NCBI RefSeq assembly: GCF_963082655.1
Contig: NC_081555.1
Span: 148,143,551-148,207,550 of the forward strand
DNA length: 64,000 nucleotides
From: Stomoxys calcitrans
Lineage: Eukaryota > Arthropoda > Insecta > Diptera > Muscidae
Direction of reading: 5' to 3'
Below, one piece after another: positions 10,937-21,557 of this stretch. Both the position numbers and the translations under genes were made by a program. The notes under the pieces were generated by a model, which ran no database searches, was not told where the DNA came from, and saw only the letters and a list, made by a program, of their open reading frames with translations. Each line of letters starts with the position of its first letter. The stretch's first letter is position 1.

Positions 10937-12278
10937 AGGTTAGGTTAGGTTTAAGTGGCAGTCTGCCATCAGACTCACTTAGACGGTTTTCGTCCATTGT
11001 GATACCACAGGAGCAGAAGAAGAAAGATGCCTTCTAGCTCCTACCGTTGAACCATCCAGATCGCTTTAAAAAGCCCAGTAACTTGTGAATGTTCAGATCC
11101 GCTAAATCAGACAGGTTCTCAAAGAAATGAGCGCCTAAAGTGGAACTCTTTCTAACTGCTAGTGCGGAACACACACACAGAAGGTGTTCTATAGTCTCTT
11201 CTTCCTGTCCCTACAGCTTCTGCAAAAGTCGTTGCTGGCAACCTTCAGTCTGTCAGCATGAATTCCGTTTAGACAGTGACCTGTCATGACGGACACAATG
11301 ACTGAGACGTCTGTTCTAGCCAATGACAGCAAAACAGTAGACCTCTTCAAGTCTAGATGAGGCCACATAGTTTTGGAATGTCCCCTCTTTGTGACCATCT
11401 ATCATTCATTGTCCTTTGGGCCTAGTCCTGAAAACTTAGCTTTCATGTCGCTAGAGGCATACCCACAGATTCCAGTATCCCTGGAATGTGTAGGGTAGTT
11501 CCTTCTAGTCTCGCAAGCTCGTCTGTTTTAGAATTCCCTGGGATATCTCTGTGGCCCCGCACCCAGAACAGGTGAATTTTGAACTTTTCAGCCATCTCGT
11601 TGAGAGATCTGCGAGAGTCGGGGGCGGTTTTTGTGTTCAGAAATACGTTCGCCAGGGATTTAATGGCTGCCTGGCTGTCTGAGAACATGTTTGTCGATAT
11701 GGCATTACATCTTAGCCATTCCACCACTTCCTTAATTGCAAGGATCTTCGCTTGATACACACTGCAGTGGTCGGGTAACCTTTGTCGATACGACCAGTTC
11801 TAGATGTTTAGAGTACACCCCAAAGCCCACTTGGTCGTTTTGTTTGGAACCATCCGCATAGAAATCTATGTAACTTCTGTTACCAGGCATATCGTAGGTC
11901 CAATCGGTTCCATCAGGAATAGTGGTACAGTAATTTTTATCAAAAAGCGGCTCAGGTGGGGTTTAATCCACACTGCCTGGGACATCGGATATTGTATCAA
12001 GTATAACACAGTGTCCGTGGCCGCCACATGACCAAAGAAAAAGCTTCCTTTGCCTCACGGCAGTGGACCCAGCAATTTGGGTAGCCACAATGTCCAGAGG
12101 CATTAGATGTAGCATTAAATTCAGTGCATCAGATGGTGTCGTCCTCAATGCGGCTGTGATGCACAAACAAGCCATCCTTGGGATCCGGTTAAGTATTGAA
12201 CAGTAGGCGAATTTTTGAAACGCCGTCCCCCAGACCACAACACCATATAGCATAATAGGTCTGACTACTGCAGTCCGG
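10937..12278 (-). mobile_element. LOA/jockey-like LINE, 5-prime truncated, reverse
   Basis: This is the 3-prime portion of a non-LTR retrotransposon read on the minus strand. From right to left it encodes the end of the RT domain (RPIMLYGVVVWGTAFQKF, then MACLCITAALRTTPSDALN, near 12270-12100). Next comes a linker with SDVPGSVD and then an RNase H domain. The tail holds a cysteine-containing segment (NDFCRSCRD near 11205). The 3-prime end is CTGTGGTATCACAATGG, a GTCTAAGTGAGTCTGATGGC word and a CCTAACCTAACCT repeat tail adjoining 10937. Frames are broken in several places, so it is dead. The clade call rests on the RT-RNase H order and is approximate. Confidence 0.75.
11443..11760 (-). pseudogene. 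RNase H domain of the LOA-like LINE
   Basis: The 105-codon open frame contains MYQAKILAIKEVVEWL (the helix with the catalytic glutamate equivalent, written here as AKILAIKE), FSDSQAAIKSL (the aspartate-containing strand) and FWVRGHRDIPGNSKTDELAR. The last is the C-terminal H...N..D/A motif of RNase HI. Three of the family landmarks are therefore visible. The N-terminal strand with the first catalytic aspartate lies upstream across a frame break near 11770-11800. Its role would be degrading the RNA strand of the RNA/cDNA hybrid during target-primed reverse transcription. The same domain, more damaged, occurs at 38.26-38.6 kb. Confidence 0.75.
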
Positions 12279-12871
12279 AGTCCGATTTCGCCGAAATTTG
12301 GGACAGTGAGTTGCGTTAGGCTATTCGACAACTTTCTGCAATTTGGCCCAGATTTGTCCAGATTTGGATATAGCTGCCATATAGACCAATCTTTCGATTT
12401 AAGGTTTTGAGCCCATGAAAGGCGCATTTATTGTTCGATTTCGCCGAAATTTGGGACAGTGAGTTGTGTTAGGCCCTTAGACATCTCTCTTTAATTTGGC
12501 CCAGATCGGTTCAGATTTGAATATAGCTGCCATATACATCGATCTCTCGATTTTAAGTCTTGGCCCCATAGGAGGCACATTTATAATCCGATTTCGCTGA
12601 AATTTGACACAGAGACTTGTGTTAGGCTTTTCGACATCCGTGTCGCATATGATTCAGATCGGTCTATATTTGGATATGGCTTCCAAAAGAGTTGTACTTA
12701 TTAGACCTCTCAATATCCGTGTCGAATTTAGTCCAAATCGGACCATATTTCGATAAAGCTGCTATGGGGGCATACATAATGCATTTTCCCCAGATTATGA
12801 CAAAAGGTGGTTTACATATATACCCAAGGTGGTGGGTATTGGCCAGGCCGAATTTAATGCCTTTTTACTTG
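12279..12871 (+). mobile_element. TR153 element, 5-prime truncated, intact 3-prime end
   Basis: Three to four modules (landmarks CCGAAATTTGGGACAGTGAG and GATATAGCTGCCATATA) are followed by a canonical 3-prime terminus: GGTGGTGGGTATTGGCCAGG, CCGAATTTAATGCC, TTTTTACTTG. The left edge abuts the 5-prime broken end of the LINE at 12278 with no spacer. Confidence 0.8.
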
Positions 12872-13000
12872 TTATAATTTGATATTTTGTTACACTGCGT
12901 ATCAGCTACCCTGTATAGCCTTATGACCTCCATAAAGTCATTATAAACATTCAAAGTCCTCTAGTCTGCCCAACACCTTGTGTCTAAATATTTTTAAATA

Positions 13001-13238
13001 TTGGGTTGCCCAAAAAGTAATTGCGGATTTTTCATATAGTCGGCGTTGACAAATTTTTTCACAGCTTGTGACTCCGTAATTGCATTCTTTCTTCTGTCAG
13101 TTATTAGCTGTTACTTTTAGCTTGCTTTAGAAAAAAAGTGTAAAAAAAAGTATATTTGATTAAAGTACATTCTAAGTTTTATTAAAAATGCATTTACTTT
13201 CTTTTAAAAAATCCGCAATTACTTTTTGGGCAACCCAA
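13001..13238 (+). mobile_element. mariner-type MITE, copy 1
   Basis: This 238-bp element starts TTGGGTTGCCCAAAAAGTAA and ends with its reverse complement, giving terminal inverted repeats of about 32 bp, flanked by TA on both sides. The interior (GTGACTCCGTAATTGCATTC, TTAGCTTGCTTTAGAAAAAA) has no coding capacity. The inverted repeat shares AAAAGTAATTGCGG with the Hsmar1/cecropia-type mariner termini known from other animals, so mobilisation in trans by a mariner transposase is inferred. Confidence 0.92.
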
Positions 13239-13454
13239 TATATGGGCCAACACCAACATGTTCCTGGAAGCAAATTTCCTCCTTTACTAGAACATTTTGT
13301 ATTGTTCAGATTCGTGGATCAAAAGTTGTGGACTTATTTTCGTTTTTTTCCGTTTGGACCCCTATGCGATGCCATATGAACCAATCCTCCAATTTAGCCT
13401 TCATTCATGGCAGTGATATAGAAATGTAACCCAGTCAAACTTAGTGATGTTGTT

Positions 13455-14941
13455 ATACCCACCACCATACCAAGGGGGTATACTAACCTAGTCCTTCCGT
13501 TCGTAACACCTCGAAATATTCGGCTAAGACCTCTTAAAGTTTATATATTTTTGATCGCCTCGACATTCTGGGTCGATCTAACCATGGCCGTCTATCGAAA
13601 TCACGATAGCGGTCGAACGCGTAAAGCAAGCCGTTTGAAATTTTGCACAGATACTTACTATTGATGTAGATCGTTGGGGATGGAAAATTGGTCATATCGG
13701 TTCAGATTTGGATATAGCCCTTATATAAACCGATCCCCGGATTTGACTTCTTCACCCCTTGGATATAGGCCCCATATAAACCGATCCCCGGATTTGACTT
13801 TTTGGCCCCTTCGAAGCTTCAATTTTCATCCGATTTGGCTGAAATATGGAACCAAGACTTGTGTTATGAATTTCAACATGCATGCCAAGTATGATCCGTA
13901 TCGGTCTGTAAACAGATATAGCCCCCATATAAACCGATCCCCGGATTTGACTTCTTGGGCCTTTGGAAGCTGCAATTTTCATCCGATTTGACTGAAATTA
14001 GGAACAAAGACTTGAGTTATAATTTCTAACATCTATGTCAAGTATGATTCGAATCGGTCCACAAACAGATATAGCCCCCATATAAACCCATCCCCGGATT
14101 CGATTTTTTGGGCCTTTGGAAGCTTCAATTTTCATCCGATTTGGTTAAAATTTGGAACAAAGACTTATAGTATGATTTTCAACAACTGTGCCAAGTACGG
14201 TTCAAATCGGTCTATAACCTGATATAGCTCCTAAATAAACCAATCTCCGCATTTGACTTCTTAAGCCCTTACAAGCCTCAAGTCTTGTCCGATATTGCTG
14301 AAATTTTGCATGTAGTGCTCTGATATGATTTCCAACAACTGTGGCAAGTACGGTCCAATTCGGTCTATAATTTGATATAGCTCCCATGTAAACCGATCGC
14401 CCGATTTGACTTTTTGAATCCTTACAAGCCGCTATTTTTATTCGATTTGGCTGACATTTTGCATGTAGTGCTCTGATATGACTTCCTACAACTGTGGCAA
14501 GTACGGTCCAAATCGGTCTATACTTTGATATAGCTCCCATGTAAACCGATCTCCCGATTTTACTTCTTGAATCCTTACAATCAGCTATTTTTATTCGATT
14601 TGGCATGCGGTGTTCTGCTATGACTTTCAACACCTGTGCCGAGTACGGTCCAAATCCAAATAGCTTCCATATAAACCGATATCCGAAATTGACTTCTTTA
14701 GCCCTTAGAAGCCACAATTTTTGCTCGATTTGGCTGAAATTATGCATGTGGTGTTCCGTTATGACTTCCAACAACGGTCCAAATCAATCATAACCTGATA
14801 TAGCTCCCATATAGATCTGTTGCTCGATTATCCATGTTCGGTTCCTAGAAGCTTGAATTTTTGCCGTTCATGCCCTTAAACTAAATTTATTGGGTGGGTT
14901 CCCAAGATTCGGTCCGGCCCAACTTAGCACGCTTTTACTTG
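13455..14941 (+). mobile_element. full-length TR153 element, second subfamily
   Basis: The start ATACCCACCACCAT is followed by CCAAGGGGGTATACTAA, again a foldable terminus. The head has CGGTCGAACGCGTAAAGC in place of the first-subfamily word. Modules carry CCCCCATATAAACCGATCCCCGG and later AGCTCCCATGTAAACCGATC. The 3-prime end reads TTCGGTCCGGCCCAACTTAG, CACGCTTTTACTTG, with the inner inverted repeat eroded to TGGGTGGGTTCC. A minus-strand open frame of 190 codons (14202-14774) is made of repeating ~51-residue units and is not evidence of a gene. Confidence 0.85.
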
Positions 14942-16261
14942 TTTTTTTTTATAAATTTCTGTGTATTTCCATTAAATTTTTTTTGTTCTTATTCAAAAAC
15001 ATTTTTTTTGCACCAAACACTACTTTGGCAACTCTATTTCCCATATACCATTAAGCCTTTTTTGTATTTAGTTATTCGAATAAAACACTTCACACAATTA
15101 TCGGTGTTTATGGGAAATATGAACGAACGCTCTCGTATTTCTTTTGCCAGTCCCTATGTACATACGTGTGAATTGTATTTATTGGTAATGGTTATCTGTT
15201 AATTAAACATTTACAACTGGAAAGAAAGATAGCAATACAAAAATAATAACAACAACAACAACATCATCAACAAAAACAAACACTGAAAGAGACTCTAGAA
15301 AATGATTAAAACCACGTTAACTAAACGTTTGTGCTCCCTCCCAAACCCAACACCCGTTGCAGCAAAGATAAACAGTGAATGCATGCACTCACTCATTTAG
15401 TTACAGGCTTGGGAGTACACATGTAGCAATGCACCAACCATAGTACAGCTGTTGGGTGGCGGTGGTGGTGTATTTGTGTGTATTCTCACCTTTAGCTCTC
15501 TCCCACTCTTTCTCTGTGCATTAAATTGCCGGCGTTTTTTTTGTATGGCAACCTAGGCCCACCACACACGCACAGACCTTAGCTCTCATTCAAAATTCTT
15601 TTTATGATCTCTCTTACCTTCATCAAATATCAGAGAGTAGCAAATGCTGCTGGCATATGGGTTTTTCCCCTTCCCTTATTTCTTGAGGGCTTTATATGTG
15701 TGTGCGTGTGTGTGTGTTTTGTACTGAGTTGGAGTTGTGTTTGGTGTGGTGCATTTGTTTTGTTTGTCTGTTTCTTATTTGTATTTGTTTTAATTTAAAC
15801 CTGATAAGTGTGTTGAACGTTTAAGCATGGTTTCGTCCTATATTTAACAAATTTCCACAAAAAACCAAAACCAAATGAATTTTTTCTTAAAAAAAAGAAC
15901 TCTGGTATCTTGGCTTGGTGTTTTTGGTTCGATGGCAGAGTTGTTTTAAGAGTGTTTTCAGTTTATGAAAGCATTCCAATTTCTTGTAATACAGTCAAAC
16001 CTTGCAATAGGGGCATTATAAGGTGTATGGGCTGTTTCACTATAGAGGGCTCCGACTTAATATCCCTAAATACCTAATAGGACTGGCGGATATACAGAAA
16101 ATTCATAATTCAACGTTTTAGGCCTGGCTCGAGAGAGAGTGGGAGTGGGCAATGTCCTTAAAATGCGTGGCAATGCTGAGCGTTTTGGAGACTTTCGATC
16201 GACAAAGAGTAGGAAAGAGCGTCCTATGACATGACTTGACCTGGTTGAGATCTCGGCCAAA
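14942..16261. other. unique AT-rich DNA with simple repeats
   Basis: No gene was recognised. There are AAC/CAACAACA words near 15250-15270, a GTGTGT tract near 15700-15716 and CACACA-type words near 15560. Composition resembles fly intron or intergenic DNA. It ends at reverse copies of the 29-bp satellite. Confidence 0.45.
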
Positions 16262-16415
16262 GATTAAATGTCAGTGTAATTTTCTCTAAAGACAAAATTT
16301 CAGTAAAATTTTCATTAAAGACAAACTATTAGTGAAATTTTCTCTACAGACAAAGTTTTATTGAAATTTTCTCTGCAAACCAATTTTTATTGAAATTTTT
16401 TCTTTACTTTAATTG
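16262..16415 (-). repeat. 29-bp satellite, short reverse block
   Basis: Degenerate reverse-complement copies of the unit found at 17.8-18.8 kb are visible: TTTTCTCTAAAGACAAAATT, TTAAAGACAAACTATTAGTG, TCTCTACAGACAAAG. Five or so units are present. Its orientation is opposite to the main array and an RTE-like LINE fragment lies between them. Confidence 0.75.
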
Positions 16416-16429
16416 GCTCTGACAGAATA

Positions 16430-17750
16430 TTTGTCCCATTAGCTGAACTTAGGCTAGCGTTCCAAGCTCCTCGATCTTCTGCGCTCCCCTTAAAAATCTC
16501 TGACACCAAGTTTTGAGATGTCTTTCACCCACTTGATCTTTTCATCGGGCTTTGGTCGTCACGGTTTGCGTGTATCACCGTGATCGCCTTCAAAAGGGTT
16601 TTTCGCTGGAGCTTCTTTATTCCTTCTGACAACCTAGCCAAGTCACCGTTGTATTATGATACGTTAAACTATACTGACGTTATTCATACAGTTCGTGGTT
16701 CATACGACGCCGATACTCTCCATCCATACAAACTGGTTCATCAATTTTACGAAAAATCTTTCTTTCAAACACTCCAAGCACTGCCTCGTCTGCTTTCTTG
16801 GTACCATATAACAACACGAGTAGTATAGGTGTTACGTATTGATTGTCGGCAATATTGTCGGCATAGGCGAGTATTTTGTACGTGATGGGGAGAAGACTTA
16901 TTCCTCTGTAGTTGGCACATTCCGTTTTGTCTCCTATCTTGTGTACGGGACAAAGTATGCTGAAACTCTAATCATCGGTTATGCGTTCTTCCAGCCAGAT
17001 TGCGCAGACAAGCTGATGCATACGCCTTATCAGGGTGTCGCCTCCAGTCTTAAATAGTTCAGCGGGTAACCCGTCGGCTTCTGCTGCCTTGTTGTTCTTC
17101 AGTCGCGTCATTGCTACTTGGACCTCATTCTGACTAGGAGGTAAACATTCTATACCATAATCAGGGATTGGTTCTGCGGTATACTCTTCACCGCAATCGT
17201 CGGACATTGGCAGCTGGGTAAAATGTTCTTTCCATATACTCAGCACACTATCTGTATCAGTTGCCAGATTTCCTTCTTTATCTCTGCAAGAGGGTTCACC
17301 TGCACCAAAGCCATCGGTTTGGAAGAATTTGCGGACTTCATACTGCCTCACCAACATCTCAATTCGCTTACACTCACATTCTTCCATTTCCTTTTCCGTT
17401 CTGCGGAATAGACGTTTCTCCCCTCTCCCTTTATTGCGATACCACGCCTTCCGCTGGCACGTTGCCACTGATTGCAGGGTTGCAATATATGCCGTATTTC
17501 GGCACTCTTGGTCGTATCATGGATTTCTTGGCAGAGGCTGCTGGTACAAAAGTACGGATTTCGCGGCATTTTACATGAAGTGGGCAATGGATTGCCGCTG
17601 CTCCGTTATATCATCGAGACAAGGAGTGTTTTCATCAAGCAGTTGGTTCAGTCAAGTGGAGAATGCCGGTGCTTCCAGCTTCCGTTCAGTGTCGGATCGT
17701 TTTTTCTCGGTATACTAAAATGAGTGCGAATCTTTGCTGCAAAAAGTTAA
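16430..17750 (-). mobile_element. RTE-like LINE fragment with internal deletion
   Basis: Read on the minus strand, the right part (17468-16968) encodes the N-terminal linker and fingers region of an RT: LFRRTEKEMEECECKRIEM, WKEHFTQL, ALTRLKNNKAA-like AMTRLKNNKAAEADGLPAE, then HQLVCAIWLEERITDD. The sequence then reaches PITYKIL-like residues and appears to jump to AYADNI near 16868, a mutated motif C. The palm segment with motifs A and B is therefore deleted. After this come C-terminal residues (AVLGVFERKIFRKI) and a 3-prime tail near 16440-16640 that matches another fragment at 53.74 kb. The RTE assignment is from sequence style and is tentative. Confidence 0.65.
16968..17468 (-). pseudogene. 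RT N-terminal region of the RTE-like LINE
   Basis: A 166-codon frame carries the conserved linker between endonuclease and RT (FRRTEKEMEECECKRIEM, CRDKEGNLATDTDSVLSIWK), then the RT fingers block TRLKNNKAAEADGLPAELFK. The glycine of the usual KAAGADGLP is replaced by glutamate. It ends at a frame break in the EERITDD segment. The same region recurs at 33.1-33.7 kb, giving two copies to align. Confidence 0.7.
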
Positions 17751-17754
17751 AGAT

Positions 17755-18845
17755 CCACTGAAACTTTGTCGTTACGAAACGTTTCGTTAGAGAAAATGTC
17801 ACTGAAATTTTTTCGTGAGAGAAAATTTCACCGAAATTGGTTTTTAATTAAAATTTTTCTCTAGAGAAAAATTCACTGAAATTTTTTCTTCTGAGAAAAT
17901 TTCACTGAAATTTTGTCTTTAGGGAAAATTTCACTGAAATTTTGTCTTTAGAGAAAATTTCACTGAAATTTTGTCTTTAGAGAAAATTTCACTGAAATTT
18001 TGTCTTTAGAGAAAATTTCACTGAAATTTTGTCTTTAGAGAAAATTTCACTGAAATTTTGTCTTTAGAGAAAATTTCACTGAAATTTTTTCGTTGGAGAA
18101 AATTTCACTGAAATTTTGTCGTTAGAGAAAATGTCACCGAAATTTTTTCGTTAGAGAAAATGTCACTGAAATTTTTTCGTGAGAGAAAATTTCACCGAAA
18201 TTTGTTTTTCATTAAAATTTTTCTCTAGAGAAAAATTCACTGAAATTTTTTCTTCAGAGAAAATTTCACTGAAATTTTGTCTTTAGAGAAAATTTCACTG
18301 AAATTTTGTCTTTAGAGAAAATTTCATTGAAATTTTGTCTTTAGAGAAAATTTCATTGAAATTTTGTCTTTAGAGAAAATTTCATTGAAATTTTGTCTTT
18401 AGAGAAAATTTCATTGAAATTTTGTCTTTAGAGAAAATTTCATTGAAATTTTGTCTTTAGAGAAAATTTCACTGAAATTTTGTATTTAGAGAAATTTCAC
18501 TGAAATTTTGTCCTTAGAGAAAATTTCACTGAAATTTTGTCGTTAGAGAAAATTTCACTGAAATTTAGTCATTAGAGAAAATTTCACTGAAATTTTGTCT
18601 TTGGAAGAAATTTCACTGAAATTTCGCCTTTAGAGAAAATTTCACTAAAATTTTGTCTTTAGAGAAAATTTCACTGAAATTTTGTCGTTAGAGAAAATTT
18701 CATGGAAATTTTGTCGTTAGAGAAAATTTCACTGAAATTTTGTCTTTATCGAAAATTTCACTGAAATTTTGTTTTTAGAGAAAATTTCACTGAAATTTTG
18801 TCTTTATCGAAAATTTCACTGAATTTTTTTTTTTAGAAAATCCTT
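17755..18845 (+). repeat. 29-bp tandem satellite array
   Basis: About 36 head-to-tail copies of a 29-bp unit containing GTCTTTAGAGAAAATTTCAC and TGAAATTTT lie here. GTCTTTA recurs at 17944 and 17973, and the phase is kept through most of the array. Block variants (GTCGTTAGAG, TTTCATTGAAA) are clustered, for example several adjacent TTTCATTG units at 18320-18450. This points to local amplification and gene-conversion-like homogenisation. There are no unique spacers, so it is not CRISPR-like. Confidence 0.92.
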
Positions 18846-19935
18846 TTGCTTAGCTGTTGAAGGGAAGTAGAATCTACGCCCTTGTCTTCCGTTTTTGTTG
18901 GCGGCTCGCTAAATCACTTTAACTCTAACCTAAATAATCCACTTTTGAGTTCAATATACCACTGTCCAACTTATGCCTTCCAAAAAGAAAAAACACATTT
19001 CCTTTCCGACCAACACTATCGCTTAGCGGTGTGGCTTATTATAGTCGTTCCAACCAACTATTATTCCGAGGAAAAGATAACGCTTTGCCATCGTTCTGGT
19101 CGTTGTTGTCTTTTTAACGAAAAGCTAAGCAAACAAACAAATAAATACCAGCTCAGAGGAGTAAAAATTAAAAAAAAAGTCAAAAAATACCTACGTAAAA
19201 CATAAGCAAATAATAAGGCCGTTCGTTGTCGGCCGGCCGATCGTGCAATTGGGTAGTTAGCCTTATGTGTGTGTGCGTGTGTGTGTGTGTTTCAGACTGA
19301 TACGATAGAGTAAACAAACACGGTTACGCCGTCATTGCGTTTGTCGCCGGTCCCATGCAAAAGCATTGGGGCATTGTCGTACCCCAGAATTTGGTGGATA
19401 TGTCTTAACGAAACGGTATATGAAAAAAAAAAAGAAAATTATAATGGTATTATCTTTAGTTTCTGTTGTCTCTGTGTAGTTTAATGCACTGTGCAAATAC
19501 TAGATATCAATGGGGACAAAAAGGAAAACGTAAAAGAATGTGTGTGAGAGAGAGAGAGAAACAGTGTTGCCATGTTTACTTTTCCAAATGTAGGGACATT
19601 TACACGTGCACGTTCTATCTAATCTGTGTTTAAACGCCTATGCTGTGGATATTTAATGGCTTGTAAACAAGAACCTATTAATCATAATGTCAATGGACAG
19701 TCATACCTGTTGTAGGGATAGTTGTTTGACAAAATGTTATTCTTGGTGGACAATGTAGGAAGCATGTTAAAAATGTACTTGAAATGGAGAATTATATAAC
19801 GAAATGATCGTAATTAACGAAAAAAGTTGATTTCATCAAACTTTGCGGGCTTGTAAGCTTTAACTACCGATTAGTATCCATTTTTTGGTCTTCCAGTCTT
19901 TCTTACATAAAAAAATCGATATTGTTGTTGTTGTT
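18846..19935. other. unique AT-rich DNA with GT and GA microsatellites
   Basis: No gene was recognised. GTGTGTGTGT tracts lie at 19266-19290, an AGAGAGAGAG tract at 19547-19559, and GTTGTTGTTGTTG at 19923-19936. The open frame at 18882 has no coding signature. Confidence 0.45.
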
Positions 19936-20401
19936 GTATACACATTTTCATGTGGAGGTGGCGATCCTCGTCAAGCTCCTGTAGGTGAGCAACCTCGTTC
20001 CGGTCCAAAAAACCGATCGCCGCGGGAACTGGGTGGCCATTGGTTATTTAAAGGCGCCAAGAACTCGCCTTGTCATATCGAGCATCATAGGCACTCAGTA
20101 TTTATGCAAGAAACGGTGCCACCCGGCCTACCACTGGGACTCTCTACTGATTGTACGCGACTGCCGTTGCAGCTACTCCGTATGGAGCATTCCTTTATCC
20201 GCACCCGGTAACTCGCAGCTAAGCTTCTCGTGACAGCAATAAACCTCACATAAAATGAAGCTCAATGTTCGGGCCTGTCTGGTGCTCACAGCTATCCCTT
20301 GCCGGGACACTGATTCTTAAATAATGTGAGTTGCCAAGTATCTGGAGGTAGACCGATCCCCAAAAACTCTTGAACAGACATGTATGCCGATGGAGAACTT
20401 A
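19936..20401 (+). repeat. unidentified GC-richer repeat-like segment
   Basis: This block is much more GC-rich than its surroundings and contains AACCGATCGCCGCGGGAACT, TATTTAAAGGCGCCAAGAAC, GAGCATTCCTTTATCCGCAC and TCACAGCTATCCCTTGCCGG. It reads like the 3-prime part of a retroelement, but I cannot place it. Two frames stay open for 80-108 codons without a recognisable domain. It runs directly into a family B SINE at 20402. Confidence 0.35.
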
Positions 20402-20582
20402 TGAGACTAATGTAAGATTTGGTTGCCTGGTAGCCGAGTTGGCAGCGAGCTTGGATTGCCAGTGGGGGATTTGTGGGTTCGATTTCCACCATAGGCATTG
20501 GTCTGTCGCTACTGTGGTATTACAATGGACTTCAAATTGTCTAAGTGAGTCTTTAAAGGACTGCCACTCTTACCTAACCTAG
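20402..20582 (+). mobile_element. tRNA-derived SINE, family B (with LOA-like tail)
   Basis: An A box (GGTAGCCGAGTTGGCAGC) and a B box (GGGTTCGATTTCC) about 35 bp apart form a tRNA-like head. The 3-prime half, CTGTGGTATTACAATGGAC followed by GTCTAAGTGAGTCTTT and GACTGCCACTCTTACCTAAC, closely resembles the 3-prime end of the LOA-like LINEs at 10937-11030 (reverse) and 26500-26580. The match implies that this SINE borrows that LINE's reverse transcriptase by mimicking its tail. Confidence 0.8.
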
Positions 20583-21439
20583 GGTACTTGTCTAGCACCA
20601 TCGTTTGTTTTTCGCTTGGCTCGGCCTACAAGAGAAGATATAGTTAAGAAGTGGAGATAAGATCGCAAAGATGATTAGAAAAAAGAGAAGATCAGAGAGA
20701 AGATCGGAATAAAGAGAAGATCAGGTGATGAGACGATCAGAGGGAAGAAAAGATTACGGAGAAGTTAAGATCAAGGAAAAGAGATCATTGAGAAGAGAAG
20801 ATTAAGAAAAAGAGAAGATAAGAGATAAGAGAAAAACAGAGAGAAGGGAATATCAAAGAGAAGTAAAAATCAAAGAAAAGAGAAAATCAAAGAGAAGTGA
20901 ATATCGTAAAGAAGATTGAGTGACGAAAATGAAAGAAAAGGTCACTTGCCCTTCAAGAGAAGAGGTAAGAAGTGAAGAAAAGATCGGAAAGAAGGTCAGA
21001 GAGAAGAGAAGATCGGAGCGATGAAAAGATCACTTCACTAGCCCTACAAAAGAAGATACAAAAAGTGAAGATACGATCAGAGAGATGAGAAGAAAATATC
21101 ATAGGGACGAGAAGATCAGAGTAATGAGAACATCAGACAGATGTGAAGGACTAAGAGAAGATAAGAGAGAAGAGAAAAACAAAGAGAAGGGAATATCAAA
21201 GAGAAGTGAAAATCAAAGAAAAGAGAAAATCAAAGAGAAGTGAATATCGTAAAGAAGATTGAAGTGACGAAAATGAAAGAAAAGGTCACTTGCCCTTCAA
21301 GAGAAGAGGTAAGAAGTGAAGAAAACAGACAGATGTGAAGGTCAGAGATGAAAAGACCAGAGAAAACGGAATATTAGGCAAAAGAGAAGTTCAGAGAGAA
21401 GAGAACAATAGAATTGTAGGCCAATTGAAACAATAAGAG

Positions 21440-21557
21440 ACTAAAGTAAGATTAGGTTGCCTCGGTAGCCGAGTTAGTTGTGTTGTCGCTACTGTGGTAT
21501 CACAATGGACTTAAAATTGTCTAAGTGAGTCTGCCATTCTTACCTAACCTAACCTAA
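21440..21557 (+). mobile_element. SINE family B copy, internally deleted
   Basis: The head TAAGATTAGGTTGCCTCGG, TAGCCGAGTTAG is present, but the B box region is lost. The sequence jumps to the LINE-like tail TACTGTGGTATCACAATGG and ends in a longer CCTAACCTAACCTAAG tail. It sits inside the purine-rich array. Confidence 0.75.

Noticed and set aside
15604..15798. 64-codon frame with Cys/Val-rich end
   Set aside because: It is the translation of a GTGTGT microsatellite.
17223..17718. Several plus-strand frames of 60-130 codons
   Set aside because: They are antisense shadows of the RTE-like RT coding strand.
17755..18845. 29-bp periodic array considered as a CRISPR-like structure
   Set aside because: Units are contiguous without unique spacers, and the window is clearly eukaryotic.
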